From: Niallia sp. FSL W8-0635
Lineage (GTDB): Bacteria; Bacillota; Bacilli; Bacillales; Cytobacillaceae
DNA: 64,000 nt
Assembly: GCF_038007965.1 (NCBI RefSeq)
Contig: NZ_JBBOYD010000002.1
Span: 186,001 to 250,000, forward strand
Direction: 5' to 3'
The translations under genes were made by a program, and so were the position numbers. The notes under the pieces were generated by a model, which was given only the letters and a program-made list of their open reading frames with translations, did no database searches and was not told the origin of the DNA. This document shows, piece by piece, positions 32,684 through 40,951 of this stretch; within the stretch, counting starts at the first letter, position 1; every line of letters starts with the position of its first letter.

Positions 32684-33163
32684 ATGTCAAATAATCAAAA
32701 GAAACAATTAACTCCTGTCCAACAGGAGTACCAGGAATTACAAAAACAACGTGAAATAAAAAGACCGGTTGTAACAAATTGTATAAAAGCCTTTCTAACA
32801 GGTGGTCTCATCTGTCTTATTGGTCAGCTTATTCAAGACTTTTACATCTATTATTTTGATTTTACAGAGCAAACGGTCGGAAATCCGACGGTAGGTACTT
32901 TGATTTTTATTACGATGCTTCTTACCGGTTTTGGAGTATATGATCGAATGGCCCAATTTGGGGGAGCAGGGACAGCTGTACCCGTAACTGGTTTTGGTAA
33001 TGCGGTCATATCACCTGCCATTGAACATCGAACCGAAGGATTTGTACTGGGCGTAGGCGGCAATATGTTTAAACTAGCCGGTTCTGTCATTTTATTTGGT
33101 GTGTTTTCTGCTTTTATCATTGCCTTAATTAAAACAATTTTAATCAGATGGGGTGGTTTATAA
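32684..33163 (+). CDS. spoVAC: Stage V sporulation protein AC (mobile-operon copy)
   Basis: GAGGAAGGATCGAGCT precedes ATG 32684. The 159-residue protein has a cytosolic N-terminus (L-T-P-V-Q-Q-E-Y-Q-E-L), then four or five transmembrane helices including A-F-L-T-G-G-L-I-C-L-I-G-Q-L-I-Q-D-F-Y and G-F-G-N-A-V-I-S-P-A-I-E-H. SpoVAC is a mechanosensitive-channel-like component of the dipicolinate channel in the spore inner membrane. It overlaps spoVAD by one base. Full length. Confidence 0.95.
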   Translation: MSNNQKKQLTPVQQEYQELQKQREIKRPVVTNCIKAFLTGGLICLIGQLIQDFYIYYFDFTEQTVGNPTVGTLIFITMLLTGFGVYDRMAQFGGAGTAVPVTGFGNAVISPAIEHRTEGFVLGVGGNMFKLAGSVILFGVFSAFIIALIKTILIRWGGL

Positions 33164-34182
33164 TGCTTGCAGGTCATCGTACATGGGTTTTCGAACAAAA
33201 GCCTGTGATTATTTCCACTGGAACAGTAGGTGGACCATTTGAAGCAGATGGAGCTATATCGGAAGATTTTGATCTTCTTCATGCCGATTTATGGCTCGGA
33301 CAGGATTCCTATGAAAAAGCACATAAAGTTTTTTTTGAAGAAGCTTGTCAAAAGGCAATGGAAAAAGGAGAAATACAAAAGGAACAGGTTCAGTTTCTTC
33401 TCGCAGGGGACTTGATCAATCAGATTACTCCCACAAGTTTCGCTAGTCGAACCATTGGAGCTCCTTATTTTGGTTTATTTGGTGCTTGTTCTACCTCTAT
33501 GGAAGGATTGGCTCTAGGTGCTTATATTATTAATACAAAGGGGGCTAAATATATATTAACAGGGGCTTCGAGTCATAACACAGCTGTTGAAAAACAGTTT
33601 CGTTATCCGACAGAATATGGAGGACAAAAACCACCTACTGCACAATGGACGGTTACTGGTGCTGGTGCGGCCCTTTTAAGTGATTCTGGGGATGGACCGA
33701 GTGTCACTTCTGCTACGATAGGCCGTGTGATTGATATGGGACTGACCGATCCATTTAATATGGGGGGGGCTATGGCACCAGCTGCTGTTGATACGATTGA
33801 AGCGCATTTAACGGAAAGAAAGATTGATCCCTCTTATTATGATTTAATCGTCACTGGGGATCTTGGAAAGATAGGGCGTGAAGTTTCCCTTGATTTATTT
33901 AAAAAGCATGGAACTTCCATTAGTGAAGGACAATTCCAAGATTGTGGACTTATGATTTATCGGAAAGGACAACCAGTCCTCGCAGGGGCAAGTGGGGCGG
34001 GGTGTTCAGCAACAGTAGTCTATGGTCATTTATTAAATCGCATGAAAAAAGGCGAATTTAAAAGAATGTTAGTAGTGGCCACTGGTGCTTTATTATCACC
34101 TCTTTCTTTCCAGCAAAATGATACGATTCCTTGTATCGCTCATGCGGTATCGATTGAATACGGAGGTGAACAATCATTATGA
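33163..34182 (+). CDS. spoVAD: Stage V sporulation protein AD (mobile-operon copy)
   Basis: The ATG at 33163 shares its A with the spoVAC stop. The 339-residue product has the thiolase-like fold of SpoVAD, the soluble subunit that binds dipicolinic acid: [29 protein letters not shown] and G-R-V-I-D-M-G. It acts at the cytosolic face of the forespore inner membrane for DPA loading and release. It overlaps spoVAE by 4 bp and appears intact. Confidence 0.95.
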   Translation: MLAGHRTWVFEQKPVIISTGTVGGPFEADGAISEDFDLLHADLWLGQDSYEKAHKVFFEEACQKAMEKGEIQKEQVQFLLAGDLINQITPTSFASRTIGAPYFGLFGACSTSMEGLALGAYIINTKGAKYILTGASSHNTAVEKQFRYPTEYGGQKPPTAQWTVTGAGAALLSDSGDGPSVTSATIGRVIDMGLTDPFNMGGAMAPAAVDTIEAHLTERKIDPSYYDLIVTGDLGKIGREVSLDLFKKHGTSISEGQFQDCGLMIYRKGQPVLAGASGAGCSATVVYGHLLNRMKKGEFKRMLVVATGALLSPLSFQQNDTIPCIAHAVSIEYGGEQSL

Positions 34183-34529
34183 CCTACTTTTGGGCTTTTA
34201 CCGTAGGTGGTTTGATTTGTGTCATTGGGCAAATTATGTTTGATGTGTTTAAACTAACTCCGGGACATACGTTAAGTACCCTTGTAGTAGTGGGGGCCAT
34301 TTTAGATGGGTTTGGATTATATGAACCCTTGATTGACTTTGCTGGTGCAGGAGCTACCGTACCTATTACAAGCTTTGGGAATTCCCTTGTACATGGGGCC
34401 ATGCAAGAGGCAGAACAACATGGGTTAGTTGGTGTGCTCACAGGAATGTTTGAAGTGACCAGTTCAGGAATTTCAGCAGCCATTATTTTCGGCATGATAG
34501 GGGCTTTAATTTTTAAACCAAAAGGATAA
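34179..34529 (+). CDS. spoVAE: Stage V sporulation protein AEb (mobile-operon copy)
   Basis: The ATGA overlap with spoVAD shows coupling. The 116-residue membrane protein repeats the SpoVAC-like fold ([16 protein letters not shown] and [19 protein letters not shown]), as SpoVAEb does. With SpoVAC it forms the membrane part of the DPA channel. It is a normal length for the b-form. Confidence 0.94.
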   Translation: MTYFWAFTVGGLICVIGQIMFDVFKLTPGHTLSTLVVVGAILDGFGLYEPLIDFAGAGATVPITSFGNSLVHGAMQEAEQHGLVGVLTGMFEVTSSGISAAIIFGMIGALIFKPKG

Positions 34530-34541
34530 GGAGAATCTAGG

Positions 34542-34748
34542 ATGACAGTAGGATCAGATGTCAAACAATGTTTTGTCAGTTTAAAAGGAGTAGAAGCAAG
34601 TCTTTCAAGTTTAGCATTACAGACTCTAGATGATGATTCGAAACGTTCATTACATGAAACCATGATGGTTGTACATGAAGTAGTCACGGATTTAAAAAAA
34701 CGAGTTGGAGAATTAGAACAAGAGGAATTTCAGTACAAAGGTTTTTAA
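34542..34748 (+). CDS. DUF1657 protein, second copy
   Basis: AAGGAGAATCTAGG precedes ATG 34542. The 68-residue helical protein (V-G-S-D-V-K-Q-C-F-V-S-L-K-G-V-E-A-S-L-S-S-L-A-L) ends L-E-Q-E-E-F-Q-Y-K-G-F, parallel to the end of the first copy (I-E-Q-E-E-P-Q-Y-K-Q). It lies 12 bp after spoVAE and 28 bp before the 2Duf gene. The strict operon order is that of spoVA2mob. Confidence 0.9.
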   Translation: MTVGSDVKQCFVSLKGVEASLSSLALQTLDDDSKRSLHETMMVVHEVVTDLKKRVGELEQEEFQYKGF

Positions 34749-34776
34749 GAGATATAATTTTTATAGGGGGTGTTAA

Positions 34777-35640
34777 GTGGTGCCTGAATGGTTAGATATT
34801 GCCGTAAGGTCAATATTCTTTGTTGTTGTTTTATTTTTTATTACAAAATGGTTAGGGAAAAAGCAAATCTCTGAATTATCTTTCTTTGAATATGCAACTG
34901 GTATTTCCATTGGAAGTATAGGTGCTGAAGTTGCTATGGGACTGGAACGGAACATTTTTCATGGAATCATTGGAATTGTCATTTTTGCAGCAATACCCTT
35001 TTTATCTGGTTTGCTTTCCTTAAAAAGTAAAAAGTTCCGTGATTTTGTAGAAGGAACAGGAACTGTCTTTATAAAAGATGGGAAAATCATGGAAGATAAT
35101 TTAAAAAAGGAAAGATACACGACAGATGAATTATTAGAATTACTTCGTAAGAAGGATGTTTATCAGGTGTCTGATGTAGAATTCGCTGTATTAGAGGCAA
35201 CAGGGGATTTATCCGTCATGTTAAAGAAAGAAAACCAACCATTAACAGCAAAGGATCTAAACTTGACGGTTGCTTCAATTAAAGAGCCTCAGACTGTCAT
35301 TATGGATGGTGTGATCATGGATGAACCACTTGCGACTATTGGACGAAGCCGTGCTTGGTTACACACTGAATTAGAAAAACTTGGTGTAACGGTAGAAAAT
35401 GTTTTTCTTGGACAAGTTAATTCCTATGGAGAGTTAACAGTTGACCTGTTTGACGATCAATTACAAGTCGCATCTCCTCAAGAAAGACCTTCAATTCTTT
35501 CGACCATGAAAAAATGCCAAGCAGACTTAGAGTTGTTTGCTCTTGGAACCGAATCAAAAGAAGCTAAGCAAATGTATAGTAAAAATAGTGAAAAACTACA
35601 AGAAGCTATTGATAAAGTGATGCCTATTTTAAAAGGATAA
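34777..35640 (+). CDS. 2Duf-type protein: DUF421 membrane domain fused to DUF1657
   Basis: GTG 34777 follows TAGGGGGTGTTAA. The 287-residue protein has three N-terminal transmembrane helices (F-F-V-V-V-L-F-F-I-T-K-W-L-G-K-K and G-I-I-G-I-V-I-F-A-A-I-P-F-L), a DUF421 alpha/beta domain (E-L-L-E-L-L-R-K-K-D-V-Y-Q-V-S-D-V-E-F-A), and a C-terminal helical stretch (T-M-K-K-C-Q-A-D-L-E-L-F-A-L-G-T) homologous to DUF1657. The combination is known as 2Duf, described as the main spoVA2mob determinant of raised spore wet-heat resistance. It is the last gene of the operon, with a terminator at 35849. Confidence 0.9.
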   Translation: MVPEWLDIAVRSIFFVVVLFFITKWLGKKQISELSFFEYATGISIGSIGAEVAMGLERNIFHGIIGIVIFAAIPFLSGLLSLKSKKFRDFVEGTGTVFIKDGKIMEDNLKKERYTTDELLELLRKKDVYQVSDVEFAVLEATGDLSVMLKKENQPLTAKDLNLTVASIKEPQTVIMDGVIMDEPLATIGRSRAWLHTELEKLGVTVENVFLGQVNSYGELTVDLFDDQLQVASPQERPSILSTMKKCQADLELFALGTESKEAKQMYSKNSEKLQEAIDKVMPILKG

Positions 35641-35848
35641 TGGTTTATTTCGCTATATTGGATGATCTTAAGACACATAACAAAAAAGTAGTACCATTTT
35701 TTGCATAATAACATTAAGTCGAATCTTGAAAATAAAATCTTTGGAAAAATATCTTTTTTTAAATTGATTAGAGGGTGCTTAAAATATTAAAACATTACTG
35801 GTTAACTTTCTCTGTTAATTTTTGCAGTATTGTCAAAGAGATGAACAT

Positions 35849-35878
35849 CCTTAGTCTGACTTCAGACTAAGGTGATTT
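35849..35878 (+). terminator. Terminator after the spoVA2mob-type operon
   Basis: CCTTAGTCTGA pairs with TCAGACTAAGG, followed by TGATTTTT. It lies 200 bp after the 2Duf stop and just before the DUF421 pseudogene. Confidence 0.85.
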
Positions 35879-35897
35879 TTCCTAAGAGGTGTTAGAA

Positions 35898-36570
35898 GTG
35901 TCTATTTTTTTAGTTAAATTAATTTATATATATATTGTTTTTATTGTATCCATAAAAATTTTAGGGAATCAGCCCTAGCACAACTTACCCCTCACGAATT
36001 TGGAGCGATTCTATTTTTATCTTATTTAGCATTGGGGTCCATTAAAGTAAATGGAGTAACAGAGGGGATTATTGGAATCATTGTTATAACGGGCGTCACT
36101 TAGTTATATCAAAATTAAGTTTATTAAATTGGTTAAACCCTTTTATTATAGGAAAACCGACTATTTTAGTTAAACATGGAAAAATTGTATATAAAAATTT
36201 AAGGAAAAATAGATATCCTTTATCTGAGCTGTTGTCAGGTTTAAGAACAGCAAGATATCCAGATATTCAAGATATTGAATATGCGATTTTGGAAGCAACA
36301 GGTGAAATCAGCATTTTACCAAGGAAAGAATTAGTTCCTGTTACTCCAAAGGATTTACATATGAAAGTAGAATACCATGGATTCCCAATAGCTGTTGTAA
36401 TTGAAGGGAAAGTTCAGAAGCGTAATTTAAAATTAATCAACAAGAATGAAGAGTGGCTTAAGCAAGAACTAAAGGCAAAGGGATATCATCAAATTAAAGA
36501 TATATTTTACGCTTCTGTTAGAGATACCGACCATTCACTAAACATTAACACATTTGATATTAGCGACTAA
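35898..36570 (+). pseudogene. DUF421 membrane protein, multiply frameshifted
   Basis: GTG 35898 after CTAAGAGGTGTTA starts S-I-F-L-V-K-L-I-Y-I-Y-I-V-F-I-V-S-I-K-I-L-G. A shift near 35967 leads to S-A-L-A-Q-L-T-P-H-E-F-G-A-I-L-F-L-S-Y-L. A stop and a further shift near 36100 lead to the intact C-terminal DUF421 domain (G-K-P-T-I-L-V-K-H-G-K-I-V and Y-P-D-I-Q-D-I-E-Y-A-I-L-E-A-T-G-E-I), ending at 36570. At least two frameshifts make it a clear pseudogene. It is the third DUF421 gene of the window. Confidence 0.88.
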
Positions 36571-36937
36571 TCTTAAAACGATTTCCCCTCCCTATATTAA
36601 TCCTAGATAAACGGTTTTAGGTAAATATGGTTTTCTTAGTACAGTACCTTATCAAACTATCAAGTTCTAAGTATTTTTGAAGAAAGATGAGAAACCAAAT
36701 GCATCATTATAACTTTTTCCATACTATGGGGATATAAAGAGTGAAACTTTGAGTGTGGTTGTTGTTTAATAATTAATTTTCTTTCCCGAAAAAACAGTCA
36801 AATGCCTAAAAGGCTAATGCTATAATAGAGTTTTCCATTAATCTAATAAAAATCAATTCACCAACAAATTGATCCGAAATAATTAATTAAAAAGCCGATT
36901 TTTCCTTGACATAAAAGGAGAATCGGCTTTTTACTAG
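36571..36937. other. Intergenic region with terminator
   Basis: No gene is seen. A strong hairpin, AAAAAGCCGATT / AATCGGCTTTTT, lies at 36889-36932 and can terminate transcription in either direction. Confidence 0.7.
36889..36932. terminator. Bidirectional rho-independent terminator
   Basis: AAAAAGCCGATTTTTCC and its complement AAGGAGAATCGGCTTTTT pair with A/T tails on both sides. Confidence 0.8.
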
Positions 36938-37345
36938 TTATCCCTATTACTCATCTTTATTATCCCTATCGAAGAGGGGCAGATCTCAACAAGAAAAATT
37001 GCTAATTTTAAAGTTGGGCATGTATTCGATATATCCCAAACGAATGCACCATTAGAAGATTTACCAAAAATATTCCCTAATAAACAGTTTAATTTCCAAA
37101 TTGAAGAAGGCAGAAATGTCGAGCATTTAAGGAAAGGGATAGAAGCTGTTTCTAAAGAATTAAATATCGATATGAGAGATATGCGACAATCGGAATTAGG
37201 TGTAACAGAATTAGGAGCATCTAAAGGTGCCTTTGTTCAAGGTAAAGATGGTAAAGGTAAAGAGATTGTTATGAATAGTCGTAACACAGAAACACAAGCA
37301 TTAGCAACGTCTATTCATGAGTTGGCCCATATAGTACCATTATGA
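36938..37345 (+). pseudogene. ArdC/LtrC-like antirestriction protein fragment
   Basis: An open frame without a proper start reads I-S-T-R-K-I-A-N-F-K-V-G-H-V-F-D-I-S-Q-T-N-A, L-P-K-I-F-P-N-K-Q-F-N-F-Q-I-E, and ends with a zincin motif I-H-E-L-A-H followed by a TGA. This matches the ssDNA-binding plus metallopeptidase layout of ArdC/LtrC-type proteins of plasmids. The N-terminal part and the C-terminal end are missing. A short downstream piece in another frame (H-Y-D-Y-R-D-K-F-N-I-N-L-G-E-P-Y-H-K, ending 37440) may be its eroded terminus. Confidence 0.7.
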
Positions 37346-37869
37346 CCAAGTGCAATCTACGTTAAGCGATGGGAGCCGTTTCGTTCATTATGACTATAGA
37401 GATAAGTTTAATATCAACCTCGGTGAACCGTATCATAAGTAAAAGAGGTTTTTGAGGGCATATAAGATTCTAAACATTGAAAAACAGTTAATTTATCTAA
37501 TCAAGTTTTTAAATTGACTAGCACTTTGAAAGGATGTTGACACGCTAGTAAAGCAAAAAGGCTGCCTAAAAAACAAAAATTTCTTTTAGCCAGCCTTTTG
37601 GATTATGCAGTTTTGGAAATGAGTTCGTTAATTTTTAATAAGACCCTTGATTCATCATTAGCGGAATGGAAGCCTTTTGATATATTCTTTTATGTATAAT
37701 TTATTTTAAATAAAAGAAAACACAATCCCTGTTCAGTTGAACCAATCCACAGCATAAATGATCCAAATACTCCGCAATTAAGCATAAAAAGCACCTTCCT
37801 TACAGTTAAGTGAAGGTGCTTCTTTTCTAATAGATTTTGTAAAGCAACATTGTAAATGTAAGCTTATGC
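37346..37869. other. Intergenic region with two terminators
   Basis: It contains remnant sequence GGTGAACCGTATCA (about 37419), also found at 52595 and 54922, then hairpins at 37556-37599 (AAAAGGCTG / CAGCCTTTT) and 37786-37826 (AAAAGCACCTTC / GAAGGTGCTTCTTTT). No gene is seen. Confidence 0.6.
37786..37826. terminator. Rho-independent terminator
   Basis: The stem AAAAAGCACCTTC / GAAGGTGCTTCTTTT lies 44 bp beyond the stop of the minus-strand HxlR gene. It has T-runs on both strands. Confidence 0.75.
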
Positions 37870-38259
37870 TTAATTGTTTAATTCCGAAATATCCATTTCT
37901 TTTATGATTTCTGCTATCCGATTTTTTCCCCATTCATACATCATTTCAACGATAGGAAGTAAAGTCATCCCCAATTCAGTCATGGAATATTCCACTTTCG
38001 GTGGAACTTCTGGATAAACCTCGCGATGAACTATTCCATCTTCCATCAGTTCTCTTAATTGATTCGTTAATATTTTATGAGATATTTTTGGAAAAAGCCT
38101 TTGGAGATCACTGAATCGATGTGGTCCTTCTACCCCTAAATGCCATAAAATAACGATTTTCCATTTACCACTTATAATTGATAAGGTAAGTTCTTTTTCA
38201 CAATTATAATCACCATTTATGATCTTTTCTTTAACTTCATCTCTAAATGTATCTGGCAT
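37870..38259 (-). CDS. HxlR-family transcriptional regulator
   Basis: ATG 38259 follows AAGGAGGTAAGAATTT. The 129-residue winged helix-turn-helix (DUF24/MarR-like) has the family markers [29 protein letters not shown] and [13 protein letters not shown]. The single Cys near residue 20 is the redox-sensing position in HypR/YodB-type members. It is divergent from a DJ-1/PfpI gene, so it probably controls that gene in response to electrophile or oxidative stress. Confidence 0.9.
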   Translation of the reverse strand: MPDTFRDEVKEKIINGDYNCEKELTLSIISGKWKIVILWHLGVEGPHRFSDLQRLFPKISHKILTNQLRELMEDGIVHREVYPEVPPKVEYSMTELGMTLLPIVEMMYEWGKNRIAEIIKEMDISELNN

Positions 38260-38288
38260 AAATTCTTACCTCCTTATTTGTATCAATT

Positions 38289-38306
38289 GTAACCTGTTGG
38301 TAACCT
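38289..38306. promoter_or_regulatory. Direct repeat GTAACCT x2 in divergent promoter region
   Basis: GTAACCT occurs at 38289-38295 and 38300-38306, exactly 11 bp apart (one helical turn), between hxlR and the DJ-1 gene. It is a candidate HxlR operator by position only. Confidence 0.45.
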
Positions 38307-38407
38307 CCTTACAAAAAAGTGCAGTCTTCACAGTGAAGAAACCCAGCAGTAGAATGAAATAGTCGTCTTACCGGCGAATTATTTTTATTAATGAGGAGGA
38401 ACTACTA

Positions 38408-38926
38408 ATGAGTAAAAAAGCACTTTTAATTATACCACCAGAACGTTTCAATGAAGACGAATTATTTCAACCAAAAGCGGAATTGGAAAGCAACGGAATT
38501 GAAGTGACAATTGCAAGTACAAAAACAGGTGAAATCATAGGGGATTATGAAGGTAAAGCAATTGCTGAGGTCATTTTCTCAGACGTTTCTGCGACTGACT
38601 ATGATGTTGTATCTGTTATTGGTGGATCTGGTACGAACGATCATTTATGGGAAAATAAAGAATTACAAGACTACTTGAAACAAGCGTATACTAATAAAGT
38701 TCTTGTAACAGGGATTTGTGCAGGTGCGGTTACTGTAGCTAAAACGGGTTTACTTACTGGAAGAGAAGCAACTTGCTATCCAGTAGATATACAAAAAGAC
38801 CAATTAAAAGCGAATAAAGTAACATATGTTGAAAAACATGTTGTTGCTCATGATGATATTATCACTGGTGATGGTCCAGATGGCGCTAAAGAATTTGGAG
38901 AAGCTTTAGTAAAAGCATTAAGCTAA
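38408..38926 (+). CDS. DJ-1/PfpI-family protein
   Basis: AATGAGGAGGAACTACTA precedes ATG 38408. The 172-residue protein has the DJ-1 fold with the nucleophile elbow V-T-G-I-C-A-G-A-V and a preceding V-I-G-G-S-G-T-N. Members act as glyoxalase/deglycase, chaperone or peptidase-like stress proteins. Divergent pairing with HxlR indicates inducible expression under carbonyl or oxidant stress. It is followed by a perfect palindromic terminator. Confidence 0.9.
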   Translation: MSKKALLIIPPERFNEDELFQPKAELESNGIEVTIASTKTGEIIGDYEGKAIAEVIFSDVSATDYDVVSVIGGSGTNDHLWENKELQDYLKQAYTNKVLVTGICAGAVTVAKTGLLTGREATCYPVDIQKDQLKANKVTYVEKHVVAHDDIITGDGPDGAKEFGEALVKALS

Positions 38927-38960
38927 TTCTACAGTCTCTTCGCTGAATTTTCATATAATC

Positions 38961-38992
38961 AAAAGCCTACGGAATTAATTCCGTAGGCTTTT
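38961..38992. terminator. Perfect palindromic terminator
   Basis: AAAAGCCTACGGAATT is followed immediately by its exact complement AATTCCGTAGGCTTTT, 32 nt in all. From 38993 to 39304 nothing else is seen. Confidence 0.9.
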
Positions 38993-39304
38993 GGCTATCC
39001 AAATGTAAGAAAAATACACCAAATATTAACTCTGATTCAATATGAACCGTGTTACGATATTTATATAGTTTTACTAGGTCGTCTTTTAGTTGAATATCAA
39101 TCAAATTCAATCGAAAATCAAACCTCAACTTTTTCGTCATACTAAAAAAGTTAAGAGTAAACAGTAAAAGCTTACATAATTGAAGCTGATAAGAGATTTA
39201 AAAGGGTATATTTTTTACACGATGCTGGGAGGGACATAAACCCCACTGCCACCTTAAAACTTTATAAAAGAAAGACAAACTACTCATTATTAAGGAGGAT
39301 TAAA

Positions 39305-39430
39305 ATGGAACATATTGTAATTAATGCTGTATTAAAACCAAAAGAAGGCCTGCAGGGGCAACTATTATCAGAACTCAAAAAGGTACAAGCGGTATCAAGG
39401 GAAGAGAGTTTTTTTAGTGGTCTTTATTAA
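39305..39430 (+). pseudogene. Antibiotic-biosynthesis-monooxygenase-like fragment
   Basis: TTAAGGAGGATTAAA precedes ATG 39305. The 41 codons read M-E-H-I-V-I-N-A-V-L-K-P-K-E-G-L-Q-G-Q-L-L-S-E-L-K-K-V, the N-terminal strand and helix of ABM-type (DUF718-like) monooxygenases. Instead of the conserved second half, the frame ends S-F-F-S-G-L-Y. The fragment is about 40 per cent of the family length and is probably a remnant. It lies immediately before the more GC-rich ArsR/LLM block, so its truncation may mark the junction of an insertion. Confidence 0.55.
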
Positions 39431-39592
39431 GAAGGGAGCATTTCGCCGTATCTCCTTCGAAACAAATCTTTTGATTTGGACAGACCAAATGGCTAATATA
39501 TTAATATCGCGAATTACCGATTTGGCGTGATGCTTTCAGATCATCTATCCAGCGTCCATTGGGATAGTGATAATCGATATAGAAAGAGGCAA

Positions 39593-39940
39593 ATGACATT
39601 GAAGCAGAAATTGGAACGCTTAAATGATGAACAAGCCGTTGAAATTTTTAAAGCATTGTCGAACCAGACGAGGGTGAGCATTCTTCAAATGTTAAAAGAT
39701 CCCGACAGTCATTTTTCACCGCAAGCCCATATTATTGCTGATGAAGGATTTGAAGGTGGGGTTTGCGTAGGGGATATCCGAAGCAAGGCCGGGATTTCGC
39801 AATCCACTACTTCACAGTATTTATCGATTCTGCTGCAAAGCGGACTGGTTGAAATGAAGCGAATCGGACAATGGACGTATTATCGCCGTAATGAGGAAAC
39901 GATTAAAAAGTTAGAAAAATACATTGGTACAAAAATTTAA
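39593..39940 (+). CDS. ArsR-family transcriptional regulator
   Basis: ATG 39593 after AGAAAGAGGCAA is preferred; the frame is open from 39527. The about 115-residue protein reads E-I-F-K-A-L-S-N-Q-T-R-V-S-I-L-Q-M-L-K and A-G-I-S-Q-S-T-T-S-Q-Y-L-S-I-L-L-Q-S-G-L-V-E, a typical ArsR/SmtB winged helix. An insertion rich in His/Asp (S-H-F-S-P-Q-A-H) before one Cys (G-G-V-C-V-G-D) could be the sensing loop. It is 12 bp upstream of the first monooxygenase gene and most likely regulates this operon. Confidence 0.88.
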   Translation: MTLKQKLERLNDEQAVEIFKALSNQTRVSILQMLKDPDSHFSPQAHIIADEGFEGGVCVGDIRSKAGISQSTTSQYLSILLQSGLVEMKRIGQWTYYRRNEETIKKLEKYIGTKI

Positions 39941-39951
39941 GGAGAATTGAA

Positions 39952-40917
39952 GTGAGTTTATTACAGCATCGAGCATATAACAGGTTGTACCAAAAGGATA
40001 AAATGACGCTTGGTTTCACGATTCCGACGGCAAGGATGTCCAAATATCCGATTATGGAAAATCAGTTGTCGCTTGCCCGCAAAATTGAAGACCATGGTTT
40101 CGCGGCATTGTGGCTTCGGGACGTTACGATTCAGAATTTGAATATTGATGATAACGGTCAATTGTATGATGTATGGATTTATTTGACCTATCTTGCGGCC
40201 CATACCAAGGAAATTGCACTTGGGACGGCGAGTGTGGTCCTCCCGCTGCGCCACCCTGTCCGAGTGGCAAAGGAAGCATCATCTATTGACCGGTTGTTTC
40301 CCGAACGGCTGATCATGGGAGTGGCTTCAGGAGACCGGGATAAAGATTTCACAGCTTTGGGAATATCCAAGCTCGAAAGCGGAGGGCTGTTTAAAAAGAA
40401 TTATGCATTCCTTGAACGGCTATTAAAGGAGCACAATCCCACTATCAACAGCGATTTAGGCATCATCGATGGAACGGATATGAGAATGATCCCCAAACCT
40501 TTTTCTTCGATTCCGACCATGGTGACAGGATTCAGCAATCAATCGATTGAATGGATCGCCCAGAACGGGGACGGCTGGATCCAGTACCCGAGGATTATCC
40601 CGCAACAAACTCAATTGATTAACGAGTATCGCGAGTTGTCGGAAATTTACGCCCCAGGAGTGTTTAAACCTTTCACTCAGACTTTATTTATCGATTTATC
40701 GGAAAATCCCGATTTGTCTCCTGTTCCGATTCCGTTAGGATTTCGTGTAGGGCGCAAACAGTTATTAGAAATTCTATATCAATTTCAATCCATTGGTGTC
40801 AATCACCTGGCATTTGTATTGTATTTTTCAAAGCGCCCTCCAGAGGAAGTCATCCAGGAGCTTGGAGAGTTTGTGTTGCCTTACTTTTCGACTCATGAAA
40901 TTCCAGTATTAGATTAG
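39952..40917 (+). CDS. LLM-class (luciferase-like) oxidoreductase
   Basis: AAGGAGAATTGAA precedes GTG 39952. The 321-residue TIM-barrel protein reads L-G-F-T-I-P-T-A-R-M, G-F-A-A-L-W-L-R-D-V, L-G-T-A-S-V-V-L-P-L-R-H-P, and R-L-I-M-G-V-A-S-G-D-R, features of flavin-dependent luciferase-like monooxygenases (TIGR03571 type). Such enzymes use reduced FMN to oxidise small organic substrates; the substrate is unknown. It forms an operon with the ArsR gene and a second LLM gene. GC content is visibly higher than in the flanks. Confidence 0.88.
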   Translation: MSLLQHRAYNRLYQKDKMTLGFTIPTARMSKYPIMENQLSLARKIEDHGFAALWLRDVTIQNLNIDDNGQLYDVWIYLTYLAAHTKEIALGTASVVLPLRHPVRVAKEASSIDRLFPERLIMGVASGDRDKDFTALGISKLESGGLFKKNYAFLERLLKEHNPTINSDLGIIDGTDMRMIPKPFSSIPTMVTGFSNQSIEWIAQNGDGWIQYPRIIPQQTQLINEYRELSEIYAPGVFKPFTQTLFIDLSENPDLSPVPIPLGFRVGRKQLLEILYQFQSIGVNHLAFVLYFSKRPPEEVIQELGEFVLPYFSTHEIPVLD

Positions 40918-40951
40918 TTTTAAAAATTAGATAAGGGAAGAAGATGAACTT

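Larger units (their letters stand above)
22438..36570. mobile_element. Tn1546-like spore heat-resistance element (left end certain, right limit unknown)
   Basis: From the left 38-bp repeat the cargo comprises DUF421 and CBO0543 membrane proteins, cardiolipin synthase, a CwlJ-like hydrolase, a YlxY-like deacetylase remnant, a YitT-like protein, the spoVA2mob-type operon and a DUF421 pseudogene. Published Tn1546-type elements of heat-resistant Bacillus spores carry comparable genes with spoVA2mob. Neither the transposase/resolvase genes nor the right repeat were found, so this copy is either rearranged or extends further. The right coordinate is only the last clearly related gene. Confidence 0.6.

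Noticed and set aside
33230..33415. Plus-strand ORF inside spoVAD
   Set aside because: It is out of frame with the clearly conserved SpoVAD protein and has no independent evidence.
36571..37900. Right-hand 38-bp inverted repeat of the Tn1546-like element
   Set aside because: I scanned for the complementary end (ACGTT...GACGCTACCCC) after the spoVA region and found none; only the TIME copy at 30730-30767 matches.
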